A stretch of 64,000 bases of DNA from Sphingobacterium sp. LZ7M1 (GCF_024296865.1 NZ_CP101134.1:186001-250000), one strand, 5' to 3'. Counted from the first letter of the stretch, positions 7,755 through 16,781 are shown. The notes: generated by a model from the sequence alone, not told the origin. Translations and numbers: made by a program.

Positions 7755-9752
7755 ATGGAAGCTAGGTGCAAAATATTGCCAATCCTGCTGCTATTGTGCC
7801 TACTTGTTCCCACAGCTAAAGGAGAACAGGTAAAAAGGCCCTATCAAGCAGAAATTGATAGCCTAGAAAAAATCATAAAAACCGACCTAAGTGTTGAAGA
7901 GAAAGCTTTTAATATCTTTGAACTGTCTTTTTACTACTCCTATTCAGATTCTGCCACAGCCCACAATTACCTGAAACAGGGTCTCCTGTATAAAAATGAA
8001 TTTCCCGTCGCCAATGGGATGGGCAAAGTATATGAAGGACTGTTTTATATGGATTATGACCTGCCAAAAGCGATCCGTCTATTCGAAGAAGCCGATGCAG
8101 AACTGGCCAAGATTGAGGGAAACAAAGCGAAATGGCTAAGGGCTAAATTATTGAACAATATGGCTTCGGCCTACCAATGGCAGGATAAACATATCAGGAT
8201 GTTGGAAATCTTGGTCAATAGGGCGCTGCCAATGGCCAAGGAAGCCAATGATGATATTATCACCGGAAATATCCTCTATAAGATCGGACTGAATTTCTGG
8301 AACAATCTGCAATATACTGAAGCCAATAAATATCTATTGGAATCATTGGAGCACCTGAATAAGGGAAAATATGACCCCTATACCATGAATGAGGTATATA
8401 AGCTTCTGGTCGTTTCCTTAAATGCAATGGATGATAGTGTCATGTCTGAAAAGGTCATGTTAAATTATGAGAAATTTATCAAGAGGCATAAAGGTTCCTT
8501 GCCCTTAAGCGACTATCATTTTGTGCATTCGGTCTACAATCGATTTAAAAAGAACTATGATGTATCGCTCATCCATATGGATAAATCCATTGAATACCTT
8601 AAAAAAGAAGGGGAGCCAAACCCTCGTGCCTTGACCAGTTTATATTACCAAAGGGCACTGATAAACCTCAGCAAAAAGGATTTTCAGTCTGCATTCAAGG
8701 ATTTGAATGAATATGTCGAAAAAAGGATGGATATAGGTTATACTTTCTTTCAGGACAGTTTGAACATCGCCATCGCATATGTCAAAATCTATGAAGGATT
8801 AAAGGACTATAAAAAAGCCATGGAATGGGTGAAAAAGAAGGATGTCCTTCAGGATACCATGTATAACAGGCGGATCAGAGAGTCCTTAATGGATTATGAA
8901 GTAAAATATCAGACCCTCGAGAAAGAAGGTGAGATCCTTTCCTTAAAGACAGAACGGGAGAAAACCGAGAGCGATATCAAAAATACCCGTATCATCATTG
9001 CCTTGGTGGCGATCATCCTATTATTGATCGGATATTTCCTGTTCAAGAATCACCAGAAAAACAAAAGATTGCTGCAGCAACAAGAAATCAACAATAACCA
9101 AAAACTACTCGAGGAAAAGCAAAAACAAAAACTGCTGTCCCTTGATGCCATGTTGCATGGAGAAGAAAAAGAAAGGAACAGGCTCTCTAGGGATTTGCAT
9201 GATGGCCTAGGCAGTATATTGGCTTCTATCAAATATAAAATCTTGGACACTCAATTGTCCAATCCAAATGATAAAGTGAATTCCATTTTAGTCGATATGG
9301 ATTTTGCCATTACAGAAATGCGAAGGATTTCCCATAACCTTATGCCTGAATCCCTGCGTCGTTTTGGTCTTGCCGTATCATTAGGTGACCTGTGTAAGAG
9401 TCTGCAGAATTCCAATACCAAGATCGAACTGCAATTATATGGATTGTTTAATGTACTCAGCCAAGAACAGCAGACCCATATTTACAGGATCATTCAAGAA
9501 TTGATCTATAACTCCCTGAAACATTCGGAAGCCAAACATATCTTGGTGCAATGCAGTGTCGAAGATAATGTGGTATTTATTACGGTTGAAGATGATGGCA
9601 AGGGTTTTAAGTCCGATCAAATAATGGATGATTCAAAAGATGGAGTGGGTTTGACCAATGTAAAAATTAGGGTGAATTACCTCCATGGTAAATTGGATAT
9701 CCGCTCCGAAGTAGGCAAAGGAACGAGCATCGATATTGAGATTCTGGTGTAA
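7755..9752 (+). CDS. TPR-containing sensor histidine kinase (NarL/HisKA_3 type), orphan
   Basis: A 665-residue membrane kinase. It has a signal peptide (residues 1-24), then a periplasmic region of about 380 residues made of TPR-like helical pairs. A membrane helix follows near 412-431 (IIIALVAIILLLIGYFLF), then a coiled coil rich in Gln and Lys. The HisKA_3 dimerisation box ERNRLSRDLHDGLGS has phospho-acceptor H482, and a GHKL ATPase domain carries an N-box (IYNSLKHSEAKH), DDGKGF and GVGLTNVKIRV. Kinases of this type usually pair with LuxR-family response regulators, but none is encoded next to it. The periplasmic TPRs suggest sensing of a protein or peptide ligand. Confidence 0.93.
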   Translation: MEARCKILPILLLLCLLVPTAKGEQVKRPYQAEIDSLEKIIKTDLSVEEKAFNIFELSFYYSYSDSATAHNYLKQGLLYKNEFPVANGMGKVYEGLFYMDYDLPKAIRLFEEADAELAKIEGNKAKWLRAKLLNNMASAYQWQDKHIRMLEILVNRALPMAKEANDDIITGNILYKIGLNFWNNLQYTEANKYLLESLEHLNKGKYDPYTMNEVYKLLVVSLNAMDDSVMSEKVMLNYEKFIKRHKGSLPLSDYHFVHSVYNRFKKNYDVSLIHMDKSIEYLKKEGEPNPRALTSLYYQRALINLSKKDFQSAFKDLNEYVEKRMDIGYTFFQDSLNIAIAYVKIYEGLKDYKKAMEWVKKKDVLQDTMYNRRIRESLMDYEVKYQTLEKEGEILSLKTEREKTESDIKNTRIIIALVAIILLLIGYFLFKNHQKNKRLLQQQEINNNQKLLEEKQKQKLLSLDAMLHGEEKERNRLSRDLHDGLGSILASIKYKILDTQLSNPNDKVNSILVDMDFAITEMRRISHNLMPESLRRFGLAVSLGDLCKSLQNSNTKIELQLYGLFNVLSQEQQTHIYRIIQELIYNSLKHSEAKHILVQCSVEDNVVFITVEDDGKGFKSDQIMDDSKDGVGLTNVKIRVNYLHGKLDIRSEVGKGTSIDIEILV

Positions 9753-9822
9753 CTGTATCAGAAACCCACGGCAATGAACCATTTACCATGCAGAAACCAA
9801 AATCTATTTAAGTTGTTTGTAT

Positions 9823-9830
9823 TATATTTG
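9823..9830 (+). promoter_or_regulatory. TAnnTTTG -7 box before the DUF4293 gene
   Basis: TATATTTG matches the Bacteroidota -7 consensus exactly, 21 bases before the ATG at 9852. No clear TTG lies at the expected -33 distance. Confidence 0.5.
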
Positions 9831-9851
9831 CGATATAAATAATCTATAAAT

Positions 9852-10325
9852 ATGATACAGCGTATTCAAACCGTTTGGTTATTGCTTTCAAGCCTAGTTT
9901 TATTTGCTCTTTTCATGTTCCCTTTTGTAGGCTACATTGATTTGGTAGGACTTGGAAAAAACATCTATGTAACTGGCGTATATTCCTCAGCAAATAACGT
10001 TACAACTAAAGAAACTGGCTTTTTATTGATGACCATTGCTACTGTGGTTCTGGCTTTGATCCCCATCTTTATCATATTCCAATATAAAAACCGAAAACTG
10101 CAGTTGAACCTGATCTTAGTGCAAGTGGTATTGATCTGTTTATTTGCTATTTGGATGTTTATTACAGCAAACAACATCCTTGATCTGATCAATCAGCATA
10201 TTGGAGCTAACAATATTGGTATTGGATTTTTCCTTCTGCCGATTTCTATTCTATGCTTATCCTTTGCTATTCGTGGAATCAGAAATGATAATAAATTAAT
10301 TAAATCAGCCGAAAGGCTTCGTTAA
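9852..10325 (+). CDS. DUF4293 family integral membrane protein
   Basis: 157 residues with four hydrophobic segments (about 7-30, 58-77, 87-107 and 122-142) separated by short loops; the first loop is about 27 residues. The opening MIQRIQTVWLLLSSL is typical of DUF4293, a four-helix family confined to Bacteroidota with no established function. It is followed 9 bp later by another small envelope protein gene, so the two are probably co-transcribed from the box at 9823. No catalytic motif is visible. Confidence 0.85.
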   Translation: MIQRIQTVWLLLSSLVLFALFMFPFVGYIDLVGLGKNIYVTGVYSSANNVTTKETGFLLMTIATVVLALIPIFIIFQYKNRKLQLNLILVQVVLICLFAIWMFITANNILDLINQHIGANNIGIGFFLLPISILCLSFAIRGIRNDNKLIKSAERLR

Positions 10326-10334
10326 TTCGAACGT

Positions 10335-10808
10335 ATGAAACAAATTATATGGTTTCTTGGACTTGCTGTGGTGTTTTTTTTACCAAAAAATTCGCAGGCC
10401 CAAGAAGATCCTAACTTAAATGTTGTCGATGATATACAGTTTGACCTAAAGTCGGTAACGGCATCTGGTGACACTTTAGTGGTTGATCTGTTTGCCATAT
10501 CTTATGACAAGAACCCTAGGGAATTTAGGTTGAATGTATTCGCTACTGCATTGATCGATGCGCAGGAAGAATCGCATATGTTAACCTCCGTGCAGATCGA
10601 TAGGGTAATCGTGCAGCTTTCTGATAGAGAAAATTACCTGAATTACCTGTTACATCAAGACAAACCCGTCAATATCAAATTGAAATTGACACCTATGACA
10701 GAAGAAATAAAGAACGCGAAAATGGTTAAAATCGTTTTCAATGCCTTGGAAGAGGAAGGCCAATTCCTCGATGCATTTATAGATCTTGAACAAGAAAAGG
10801 AGCAATAA
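10335..10808 (+). CDS. Secreted protein of unknown function
   Basis: 157 residues with a signal peptide cleaved near NSQAQ (residue 23). The mature part reads as one beta-sandwich-like domain (IQFDLKSVTASGDTLVVDLFAISYD, VNIKLKLTPMTEEIKNAKMVKIVFNA). It follows the DUF4293 gene by 9 bp and ends inside the loop of its own terminator. I cannot assign a family. Co-transcription with DUF4293 suggests a shared envelope role. Confidence 0.75.
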   Translation: MKQIIWFLGLAVVFFLPKNSQAQEDPNLNVVDDIQFDLKSVTASGDTLVVDLFAISYDKNPREFRLNVFATALIDAQEESHMLTSVQIDRVIVQLSDRENYLNYLLHQDKPVNIKLKLTPMTEEIKNAKMVKIVFNALEEEGQFLDAFIDLEQEKEQ

Positions 10809-10818
10809 TGCTCCTTTT
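10795..10818 (+). terminator. Rho-independent terminator whose loop contains the stop codon
   Basis: AAAAGGAGCA (10795-10804) and TGCTCCTTTT (10809-10818) form a perfect 10-bp stem with the 4-nt loop ATAA, followed by T residues. The TAA stop of the preceding gene occupies 10806-10808, within the loop. Confidence 0.85.
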
Positions 10819-10871
10819 TTCGTTTATGGATTGTTGATAATAACCTTTTCGATTTGACATATTGGATAGAT

Positions 10872-11501
10872 CTATCCTTCTTCTCTTTCCAATCTTTCCA
10901 ATTCTTCGTAATTCTTCTCCAATTTTTTGACCAGCCTGATATAGATCAGCTTATAGATCCATTTTACGAAAGCAATCATGGCCCATCCGATTAGGAAAAT
11001 GACGATTCCCAGGAAGGTAAAAAACAAGATGTTATGGCCAACGGATTTATGGATGACGTCCTCTTCCCAAATCATTCTCAGAGCGGTTATTCCCAATCCG
11101 ACCAAAATCATGTAAATATTGAAGCGAATATAATAGGTAACTGTTTTTCTGGTTAGCAAAATATTGGACAAAAGCTCCTTGGTATTATTGGTGTTCTTTA
11201 TCTTTCTATAAGAATTGAAAAAGGAATAAATAAAATAAAGGATGATGATATAGGAAACCACATCAATAAAATTCGTGAGCAGTTCCAGCGGATAGGGCAT
11301 TTTTTCTGGGTCCGTGTCAGAAAGAAATACGAACACATTTAATAGTACCCCAAGAAATAATTCGATGATGCTGATAATAAAGATCCATTTCACAAGGGAG
11401 GATGAACTCTTGTGCAACATATTTCGGATTTCCTCCTTGTTTACTTTAGGAAAACCCTGGTCTTTTTGCCAATGTTGTTTTAGAAAATCTAGTTCATCCA
11501 T
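10872..11501 (-). CDS. Membrane protein coupled to the ECF sigma factor, candidate anti-sigma
   Basis: 209 residues: a soluble N-terminus (MDELDFLKQHWQKDQGFPKVNKE), then four hydrophobic helices (about 37-61, 78-98, 125-145 and 155-180), and a basic, coiled C-terminus (RLVKKLEKNYEELERLEREEG). The start ATG overlaps the sigma-factor stop as TAATG, so translation is probably coupled. Position and membrane topology fit a regulator that holds the sigma factor at the membrane. It lacks the HxxxCxxC zinc motif of classical zinc anti-sigma factors and the single helix of FecR-type ones, so the role is inferred from context. Confidence 0.6.
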   Translation of the reverse strand: MDELDFLKQHWQKDQGFPKVNKEEIRNMLHKSSSSLVKWIFIISIIELFLGVLLNVFVFLSDTDPEKMPYPLELLTNFIDVVSYIIILYFIYSFFNSYRKIKNTNNTKELLSNILLTRKTVTYYIRFNIYMILVGLGITALRMIWEEDVIHKSVGHNILFFTFLGIVIFLIGWAMIAFVKWIYKLIYIRLVKKLEKNYEELERLEREEG

Positions 11502-12007
11502 TAAACCACTCCTTTCTTTGTTAGCATTTCTTTCAGTTTGTTCTTGATTCTATTCATTTTGACCCGGGCATTAACTTCGCTGATCCCTAATGTTTCTGAG
11601 ATCTCTGTATAGTCCTTGTCTTCGAGGTACATATAGACCAAAGCTTTGTCGATATCATTCAATTGCCGTACGGCATCATATAGGTGTTTTAACTGGTCTT
11701 CAGTCTCCGAATTGTATTCCTCATAGCGGATGTTGGCTAGGGATTGATCCCAATCAACGGTCGCAATCTTTGTCTTTTTACTTCGATATAATGATATGGC
11801 CGTATTCAAGGAAACCCTATAGGCCCAAGTGGAAAACTTTGACTCACCTTTGAACCTTGGATACGATTTCCACAATTGAATGACCATCTCCTGGAACAAG
11901 TCCTGGTGGGATGCCAGATCTGCTGTGTAAAGCTTGCAGATCTTGTGTAGGATGTTCTGATTATCCTCCAAAAGATTTACAAATTCTTGCTCTAGGTTCT
12001 CAATCAT
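11501..12007 (-). CDS. ECF-type RNA polymerase sigma factor
   Basis: 168 residues with region 2 at about 20-85 (DLFQEMVIQLWKSYPRFKG, FSTWAYRVSLNTAISLYRSKK) and region 4 at about 105-160 (LNDIDKALVYMYLEDKDYTEISETLGISE, helix-turn-helix). It has no extra domains. It is divergent from radA, with only 69 bp between the starts. A membrane protein translationally coupled at its 3' end is the likely control partner. The regulon is unknown. Confidence 0.92.
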   Translation of the reverse strand: MIENLEQEFVNLLEDNQNILHKICKLYTADLASHQDLFQEMVIQLWKSYPRFKGESKFSTWAYRVSLNTAISLYRSKKTKIATVDWDQSLANIRYEEYNSETEDQLKHLYDAVRQLNDIDKALVYMYLEDKDYTEISETLGISEVNARVKMNRIKNKLKEMLTKKGVV

Positions 12008-12076
12008 TTATTGGTATTTGTCGACAATAGTAAGGTATTGTTACAACATGTAGATACATTTTTTTAAATTCGCTCA

Positions 12077-13465
12077 ATGGCAAAAACAAAATCAGCATAT
12101 TTCTGTCAATCATGTGGATATGAATCTCCAAAGTGGTTGGGGCAATGTCCTTCCTGTAAGCAATGGAATACCTTTGTGGAAGAGGTTGTGGAAAAGGCAT
12201 CTAGCCGTGTTCCCGAATGGCGAAGTACCAGTACAGGTCCTGGAATACAGAAAAGAACGAACAAAGCTGCGGTCATCCATGAGATTGTATACTCCGAAGA
12301 ACAACGGATCCTGACTCCTGACAAAGAATTCAACCGTGTTCTAGGGGGAGGAATTGTGCCGGGTTCATTAGTGTTGATCGGCGGGGAGCCGGGAATCGGG
12401 AAATCTACCTTGATGTTGCAATTGGCCCTTTCCATTCCTAAGGTAAAAACACTTTATATTTCTGGGGAAGAGAGCGAACAGCAGATCAAGATGCGAGCGG
12501 AAAGGCTAGCCCAAAGTTCCAATGCGAATTGTTATATCCTGACCGAAACATCCATGCAGAACATCTTTAAACAGATCGATCAAGTGGAACCCAATGTGCT
12601 CGTCATCGACTCCATACAGACTTTACATACTGCCCAGATCGAATCGGCTCCCGGTTCGGTATCTCAGGTCAGAGAATGTACAGCTGAACTGCTTCGATTT
12701 GCCAAAGAAACCAATACTCCGGTATTTATTGTTGGCCATATCACCAAAGACGGATCTATTGCAGGACCAAAGGTATTGGAACACATGGTGGATACCGTAT
12801 TGCAGTTTGAAGGAGATAGAAACCATGTATATCGAATCCTGAGAGCAGTAAAGAATAGATTTGGATCTTCTTCGGAACTGGGGATTTACGAAATGCAAGG
12901 CTCAGGTCTAAGGGAGGTTTCCAATCCATCGGAAATTATGCTTTCGCAAAGGGAGGAACAGGTCAGTGGAATTTCCGTAGCAGCGATGTTAGAGGGCATG
13001 AGGCCGCTGATGATCGAGGTGCAGGCCTTAGTGTCCAATTCCGCATATGGAACGCCTCAGCGAAGTTCCACCGGCTTTGACACGAAAAGGTTGAACATGC
13101 TCTTGGCGGTACTTGAAAAACGCTTTGGATTTAGGTTAAGTGCTCAGGATGTATTCTTGAATATCGCCGGAGGATTAAGGGTGGAAGACCCAGCAATTGA
13201 TCTAGCCGTGATTGCAGCGCTTATTTCCTCTCAGCAGGATATAGCCCTCCCGTCTAATATAACTTTTGCAGCTGAGGTTGGCCTGTCTGGAGAAATCAGG
13301 GCGGTAAACCGGATCGAACAGCGAATCCAAGAAGCCGAAAAATTAGGATTTGAACAGATCTTTATCTCAAAATATAATACCAAAGGATTGGATGTGAAAA
13401 GATATCAGATCCTGGTCAGGCCAGTGGCCACCCTAGAAGATGTCTTCAGAATATTGTTTGGTTAG
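12077..13465 (+). CDS. radA: DNA repair protein RadA
   Basis: RecA-like ATPase that promotes branch migration during recombination repair. The 462 residues include the N-terminal zinc finger (C10, C13, C24, C27; CQSCG and CPSC), Walker A GGEPGIGKST (about 102-111), Walker B VLVIDSIQT, the family-specific KNRFGSSSE motif and a C-terminal Lon-protease-like domain (VFLNIAGGLRVEDPAIDLA). All diagnostic elements are intact. It is a single-gene unit ended by a strong terminator shared with the convergent thioredoxin gene. Confidence 0.97.
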   Translation: MAKTKSAYFCQSCGYESPKWLGQCPSCKQWNTFVEEVVEKASSRVPEWRSTSTGPGIQKRTNKAAVIHEIVYSEEQRILTPDKEFNRVLGGGIVPGSLVLIGGEPGIGKSTLMLQLALSIPKVKTLYISGEESEQQIKMRAERLAQSSNANCYILTETSMQNIFKQIDQVEPNVLVIDSIQTLHTAQIESAPGSVSQVRECTAELLRFAKETNTPVFIVGHITKDGSIAGPKVLEHMVDTVLQFEGDRNHVYRILRAVKNRFGSSSELGIYEMQGSGLREVSNPSEIMLSQREEQVSGISVAAMLEGMRPLMIEVQALVSNSAYGTPQRSSTGFDTKRLNMLLAVLEKRFGFRLSAQDVFLNIAGGLRVEDPAIDLAVIAALISSQQDIALPSNITFAAEVGLSGEIRAVNRIEQRIQEAEKLGFEQIFISKYNTKGLDVKRYQILVRPVATLEDVFRILFG

Positions 13466-13480
13466 ATAAGGCATAAATAA

Positions 13481-13513
13481 AAAAAACTCCGAGATAATTT
13501 CCCGGAGTTTTTT
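13481..13513. terminator. Bidirectional terminator between radA and the TlpA-like gene
   Basis: AAAAAACTCCG and CGGAGTTTTTT flank a loop of about 11 bases, with A and T runs on both sides, so the hairpin can end transcription from either direction. Confidence 0.8.
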
Positions 13514-13528
13514 TATGATGTTTTTTGC

Positions 13529-14656
13529 TTATTTGATTACTTCAGCAAGTTTAGCCTCAAGAGCTTCACCACGAAGGTTAACTGCAATGATCTTACCTTC
13601 TGGATCTAAAAGGAAGTTTTGGGGAATACCCTCAATTCCATAGAGTTCCACTACTGGTGAATGCCAGAACTTAAGGTCAGAAACTTGGGTCCATCCTGAA
13701 AGATTATCAGCTTTAATAGCCTCTAACCAATCTGTTTTACCATTTTCACGATCTAGGGAAACACCGTAGATAGTAAAGTTCTTGTCCTTAAATTTATTGA
13801 ATGCAGCAACTACATTCGGGTTTTCATGACGACATGGTCCGCACCAGCTTGCCCAGAAGTCAATCAAGACATATTTTCCACGTAAAGATGATAATGCAAC
13901 CACTTTACCGGTTGTATCAGGCAATGCGATTTCTGGAGCTACTGATCCAATGGCAACCTTCTTTTGTTTCTCGATCTTTGCTGCCAAAGCTTTTCCACGT
14001 GTAGAATTTTTTAAAGCAGCAGGAAGCTTTTCATAAGCCGGCGCTACCACATTATTTACGGTTTGCGCACTTACCATTTCATCCAATAACCCTAAAGTCA
14101 CATAACTGCCTGGATTATCTTTGATGAATTGCTCGTTCAGCTGAGTTTGTTGTTTGAATAATCCTTCAGCCTTTCCTTGCAGGTTCGTCAGGAATTGCTC
14201 GTCCTGTTGTTGGTCAGGACTTGCAGCTTGGTATTCCTTGTTTAATGCTTCAAACTGATCTGTTACCGCTTTAATTGATGCTTTGTATTTGCTGAAATCA
14301 GTATTGATCTCATTTCCTGAAATTTCAGCGGTTGCCATTTTATCCCCAGTAACCTTGATTACCCCTTTAGAAAGGTAAAGCATGGTCATATCCGGTGTTT
14401 CAATCTGGTTCAATGGTTTCCCATCGGCAGATAATATCATCTGTGCCTGTGTAGGCTCTGATACAATACCATTGTAGGTAAACTGTCCTTTATCAACATT
14501 AGCAGAGTCAATATGGCGTTGTCCGCCGTCTACATACATCAAATACACTTTCGCTGGCGCATTCACATCCTTTATATTTCCTTTGATGGAAAAGTCCTCT
14601 TGGGCAAAAAGCAAAGTAGGGACTGCTGCCAGTACAGCTAACATTGTTTTTTTCAT
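13529..14656 (-). CDS. TlpA-like thiol-disulfide oxidoreductase with DUF4369 N-terminal domain
   Basis: 375 residues from the ATG at 14656; an in-frame extension to 14707 precedes the signal peptide and is unlikely. A signal peptide (MKKTMLAVLAAVPTLLFAQ) is followed by a DUF4369 beta domain (FSIKGNIKDVNAPAKVYLMYV) and a helical linker at 110-190. A thioredoxin-fold AhpC/TlpA domain follows, with the active site FWASWCGPCRHENP. It acts in the periplasm, probably as a reductant for outer-membrane or secreted proteins. It lies 44 bp downstream of the TPM gene and could be read from the lemA promoter. Confidence 0.93.
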   Translation of the reverse strand: MKKTMLAVLAAVPTLLFAQEDFSIKGNIKDVNAPAKVYLMYVDGGQRHIDSANVDKGQFTYNGIVSEPTQAQMILSADGKPLNQIETPDMTMLYLSKGVIKVTGDKMATAEISGNEINTDFSKYKASIKAVTDQFEALNKEYQAASPDQQQDEQFLTNLQGKAEGLFKQQTQLNEQFIKDNPGSYVTLGLLDEMVSAQTVNNVVAPAYEKLPAALKNSTRGKALAAKIEKQKKVAIGSVAPEIALPDTTGKVVALSSLRGKYVLIDFWASWCGPCRHENPNVVAAFNKFKDKNFTIYGVSLDRENGKTDWLEAIKADNLSGWTQVSDLKFWHSPVVELYGIEGIPQNFLLDPEGKIIAVNLRGEALEAKLAEVIK

Positions 14657-14700
14657 ATCTATTGTTTTACGTTTTTTACTATAGTACATTAATCGTTCCA

Positions 14701-15528
14701 TTACCATCTTCCGCTGGCACCACCGCCGCCGAAGCCACCGCCTCCGAAACCTCCGAAGCCGCCGCCTCCACCGCCGCCGAAGCCGCCGCCAAATCCACCA
14801 CCATCATTATCGCCGCCACCACGGCCCAATGAGTTCAATAATGTCCACCAGAACAGGTCAGATGAACCTCGGCCACCCATTACCTTACCACCGCCATTTT
14901 TGCCGCCACCTCCAGATTTGGAAATAATGGAAATTAATATGATGATACCGATTACAATGAATATGATAGGCACTCCACCGCCACCTTCTGTCGAATAGCC
15001 GTCCCGAGGGTCAGCCTGATATTCTCCTCTGGTATAGGATATCAATGCATTTGTTCCATTGTCAATGCCTTGGAAATAATCTCCTTGGCGGAAGGCTGGT
15101 TTGACCTCGTTCTCAATGATTCGGTAAGCAATGACATCAGGAACTGCACCCTCTAATCCGTAACCCGTACGGATAGTGACTGCACGGTCTCCAAGGGCAA
15201 CCAAAAACAAGATACCATTATCATATTTCTTGTTTCCTACGCCCCATTGCTTGGCAAGGCGATCCCCATAGTCTGCAATGTCGTAGTCGCCAGTGCTATT
15301 CATGACCACGACCGCAATCTGAATACTTGAGGAATCTTCAAATGCCAATAACTTCTGTTCAAGCTGTTTCTTCTGGCTGGAACTCAGGGTATTTGTATAA
15401 TCCGTTACTAAATCCTTCGCTACAGGAGGAAAATCCTGTGCTATGGCTTGTAAATGAAATATTAAGCCTATAAAAAAGCTGAATAATATACGGGTTGAAA
15501 ATTTCACAATTTGTGATGTTTTCTGCAT
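14701..15528 (-). CDS. TPM-domain protein with Gly-rich tail (YgcG type)
   Basis: 275 residues from the ATG at 15528, placed 4 bp after the preceding stop; a longer open frame to 15570 would overlap that gene. It has a signal peptide ending near AIAQ and a TPM/Psb32 phosphatase-like domain (VAKDLVTDYTNTLSSSQKKQLEQKL, YGLEGAVPDVIAYRIIENEVKPAF). A membrane helix follows (VPIIFIVIGIIILISII), then a long cytoplasmic Gly/Phe-rich tail. The Gly run is low complexity and sits just before the stop. It forms an operon with a second TPM protein and lemA, a common bacterial arrangement with an envelope role that is poorly defined. Confidence 0.9.
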   Translation of the reverse strand: MQKTSQIVKFSTRILFSFFIGLIFHLQAIAQDFPPVAKDLVTDYTNTLSSSQKKQLEQKLLAFEDSSSIQIAVVVMNSTGDYDIADYGDRLAKQWGVGNKKYDNGILFLVALGDRAVTIRTGYGLEGAVPDVIAYRIIENEVKPAFRQGDYFQGIDNGTNALISYTRGEYQADPRDGYSTEGGGGVPIIFIVIGIIILISIISKSGGGGKNGGGKVMGGRGSSDLFWWTLLNSLGRGGGDNDGGGFGGGFGGGGGGGFGGFGGGGFGGGGASGRW

Positions 15529-15532
15529 AAAA

Positions 15533-15967
15533 TTAAGATTTACCGAAATAAATATCATTCGGAAGTTCATTCACATCATCCGATCTCCGCGGGAAATACC
15601 TGCCTAATTGCTCACCGGCCTTTTCGATGCCAGCAATCAAACCACTGACATAATCTCCCTTTCTAAAAGAACCTAACATCAGGTCTTTTGTAGATTCCCA
15701 AAAATCCTCCGGAACTTTCTGATCAATACCGGCATCGCCGATAATGGCAAATTGATGGTCATCCGTCGCCAGGTAAATCAATACCCCATTGCGCAATGCC
15801 GTCTGATGCATCTTGAGCTTTTCAAAATAATCCTTTGCCAGGTCAATCGCTTCCTTGTCATGAACCCTGCGCTCAACGACCAGACGGATCTCGCCCGATG
15901 TCAGGTTCTCCGCTAGGCTTATCGCATGTTCTATTTTCTCTTGTTCTTCTTGATTGAATATCTCCAT
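15533..15967 (-). CDS. TPM-domain protein (single domain)
   Basis: 144 residues forming one TPM domain: SGEIRLVVERRVHDKEAIDLAKDYF, then NGVLIYLATDDHQFAIIGDAGIDQKVPEDFW, then FRKGDYVSGLIAGIEKAG. It has no signal peptide or membrane helix, so it is likely cytoplasmic or peripheral, unlike its neighbour. It lies between lemA and the Gly-rich TPM gene in the same direction with small gaps. Plant Psb32-type TPM domains have phosphatase activity; activity here is not shown. Confidence 0.88.
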   Translation of the reverse strand: MEIFNQEEQEKIEHAISLAENLTSGEIRLVVERRVHDKEAIDLAKDYFEKLKMHQTALRNGVLIYLATDDHQFAIIGDAGIDQKVPEDFWESTKDLMLGSFRKGDYVSGLIAGIEKAGEQLGRYFPRRSDDVNELPNDIYFGKS

Positions 15968-16052
15968 GAGGCTTTAAAATAGAAAAGATGAATGCAGAAG
16001 TGAAAGCCCCCAACATTCATCTTTACGTTATGTCAACAACAATAAAAATTCA

Positions 16053-16631
16053 TTAAAACTGCACTGTAGGCGCTTTGTCAGAACCTTCAGTCGCTTTAAA
16101 TGTTCCTTTTGCCTTGAATCCAAAGATTCCTGCCATAATGTTGTTCGGGAAGCTACGAACAGTGGTGTTGTAATCCTGAACCGCTTCATTGTAGGCTCTA
16201 CGCTCTACGGAAATACGGTTTTCAGTACCCTCCAACTGTGCCTGTAACTCCTGGAAATTCGCATTCGCTTTCAAGTCCGGATAAGATTCTACGCTTACCA
16301 ATAATCGTCCGATGGCCTGCGAAAGTCCATCTTGGTTTTGTTGGAAATTAGCAATCGCTTCCTCGCTCAAATTGTTTGGATCTACTTGTACGGAAGTCGC
16401 TTTTGCACGAGCCTCTGTTACAGCGGTCAATGTACCTTGTTCATGCTGTGCAGCTCCTTTTACGGTGTTTACTAAGTTAGGGATCAAGTCCGCTCTACGT
16501 TGGTAGGCGTTTTCAACTTGTGCCCATTTTCCTTTTACATTTTCGTCCTTGGATACCATGGTGTTGTACCCACAAGAACTGAAAGAAAGAGCAGTTAATA
16601 AACCTACAAATACGATTAATAATCTTTTCAT
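16053..16631 (-). CDS. lemA: LemA family lipoprotein
   Basis: 192 residues. The signal ends in a lipobox-like SFSSCGYN (cysteine at 20), so it is probably lipidated. The LemA core is clear: VKGKWAQVENAYQRRADLIPNLVNTV at the start of a four-helix bundle, later ENRISVERRAYNEAVQDYN and the motif FPNNIMAGIFGFKAK. It is the first gene of the lemA-TPM-TPM set. The molecular function of LemA is unresolved; co-occurrence with TPM proteins suggests envelope protein quality control or surface modification. Confidence 0.95.
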   Translation of the reverse strand: MKRLLIVFVGLLTALSFSSCGYNTMVSKDENVKGKWAQVENAYQRRADLIPNLVNTVKGAAQHEQGTLTAVTEARAKATSVQVDPNNLSEEAIANFQQNQDGLSQAIGRLLVSVESYPDLKANANFQELQAQLEGTENRISVERRAYNEAVQDYNTTVRSFPNNIMAGIFGFKAKGTFKATEGSDKAPTVQF

Positions 16632-16741
16632 GTGTAATGTTTTTACAAGTAATATTTAAAAGTAAGAATTTGTTTTCACAAAAAAGCAATATCAAATGAC
16701 ATACCAACTCTTCCTAAACACGAAATTCTGTCAGTTTTTGG

Positions 16742-16749
16742 TATCTTTG
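16742..16749 (+). promoter_or_regulatory. TAnnTTTG -7 box before the FAD-dependent oxidoreductase
   Basis: TATCTTTG matches the -7 consensus and continues GCC, a common Bacteroidota extension, 32 bases before the ATG at 16782. Confidence 0.6.
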
Positions 16750-16781
16750 CCAAGATTTTTGGGATAAAACCCCAACAGACT

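Noticed and set aside
14644..14832. Ala-rich plus-strand frame over the Gly-rich tail of the TPM protein
   Set aside because: It is the mirror of a GGN repeat; low complexity explains it fully.
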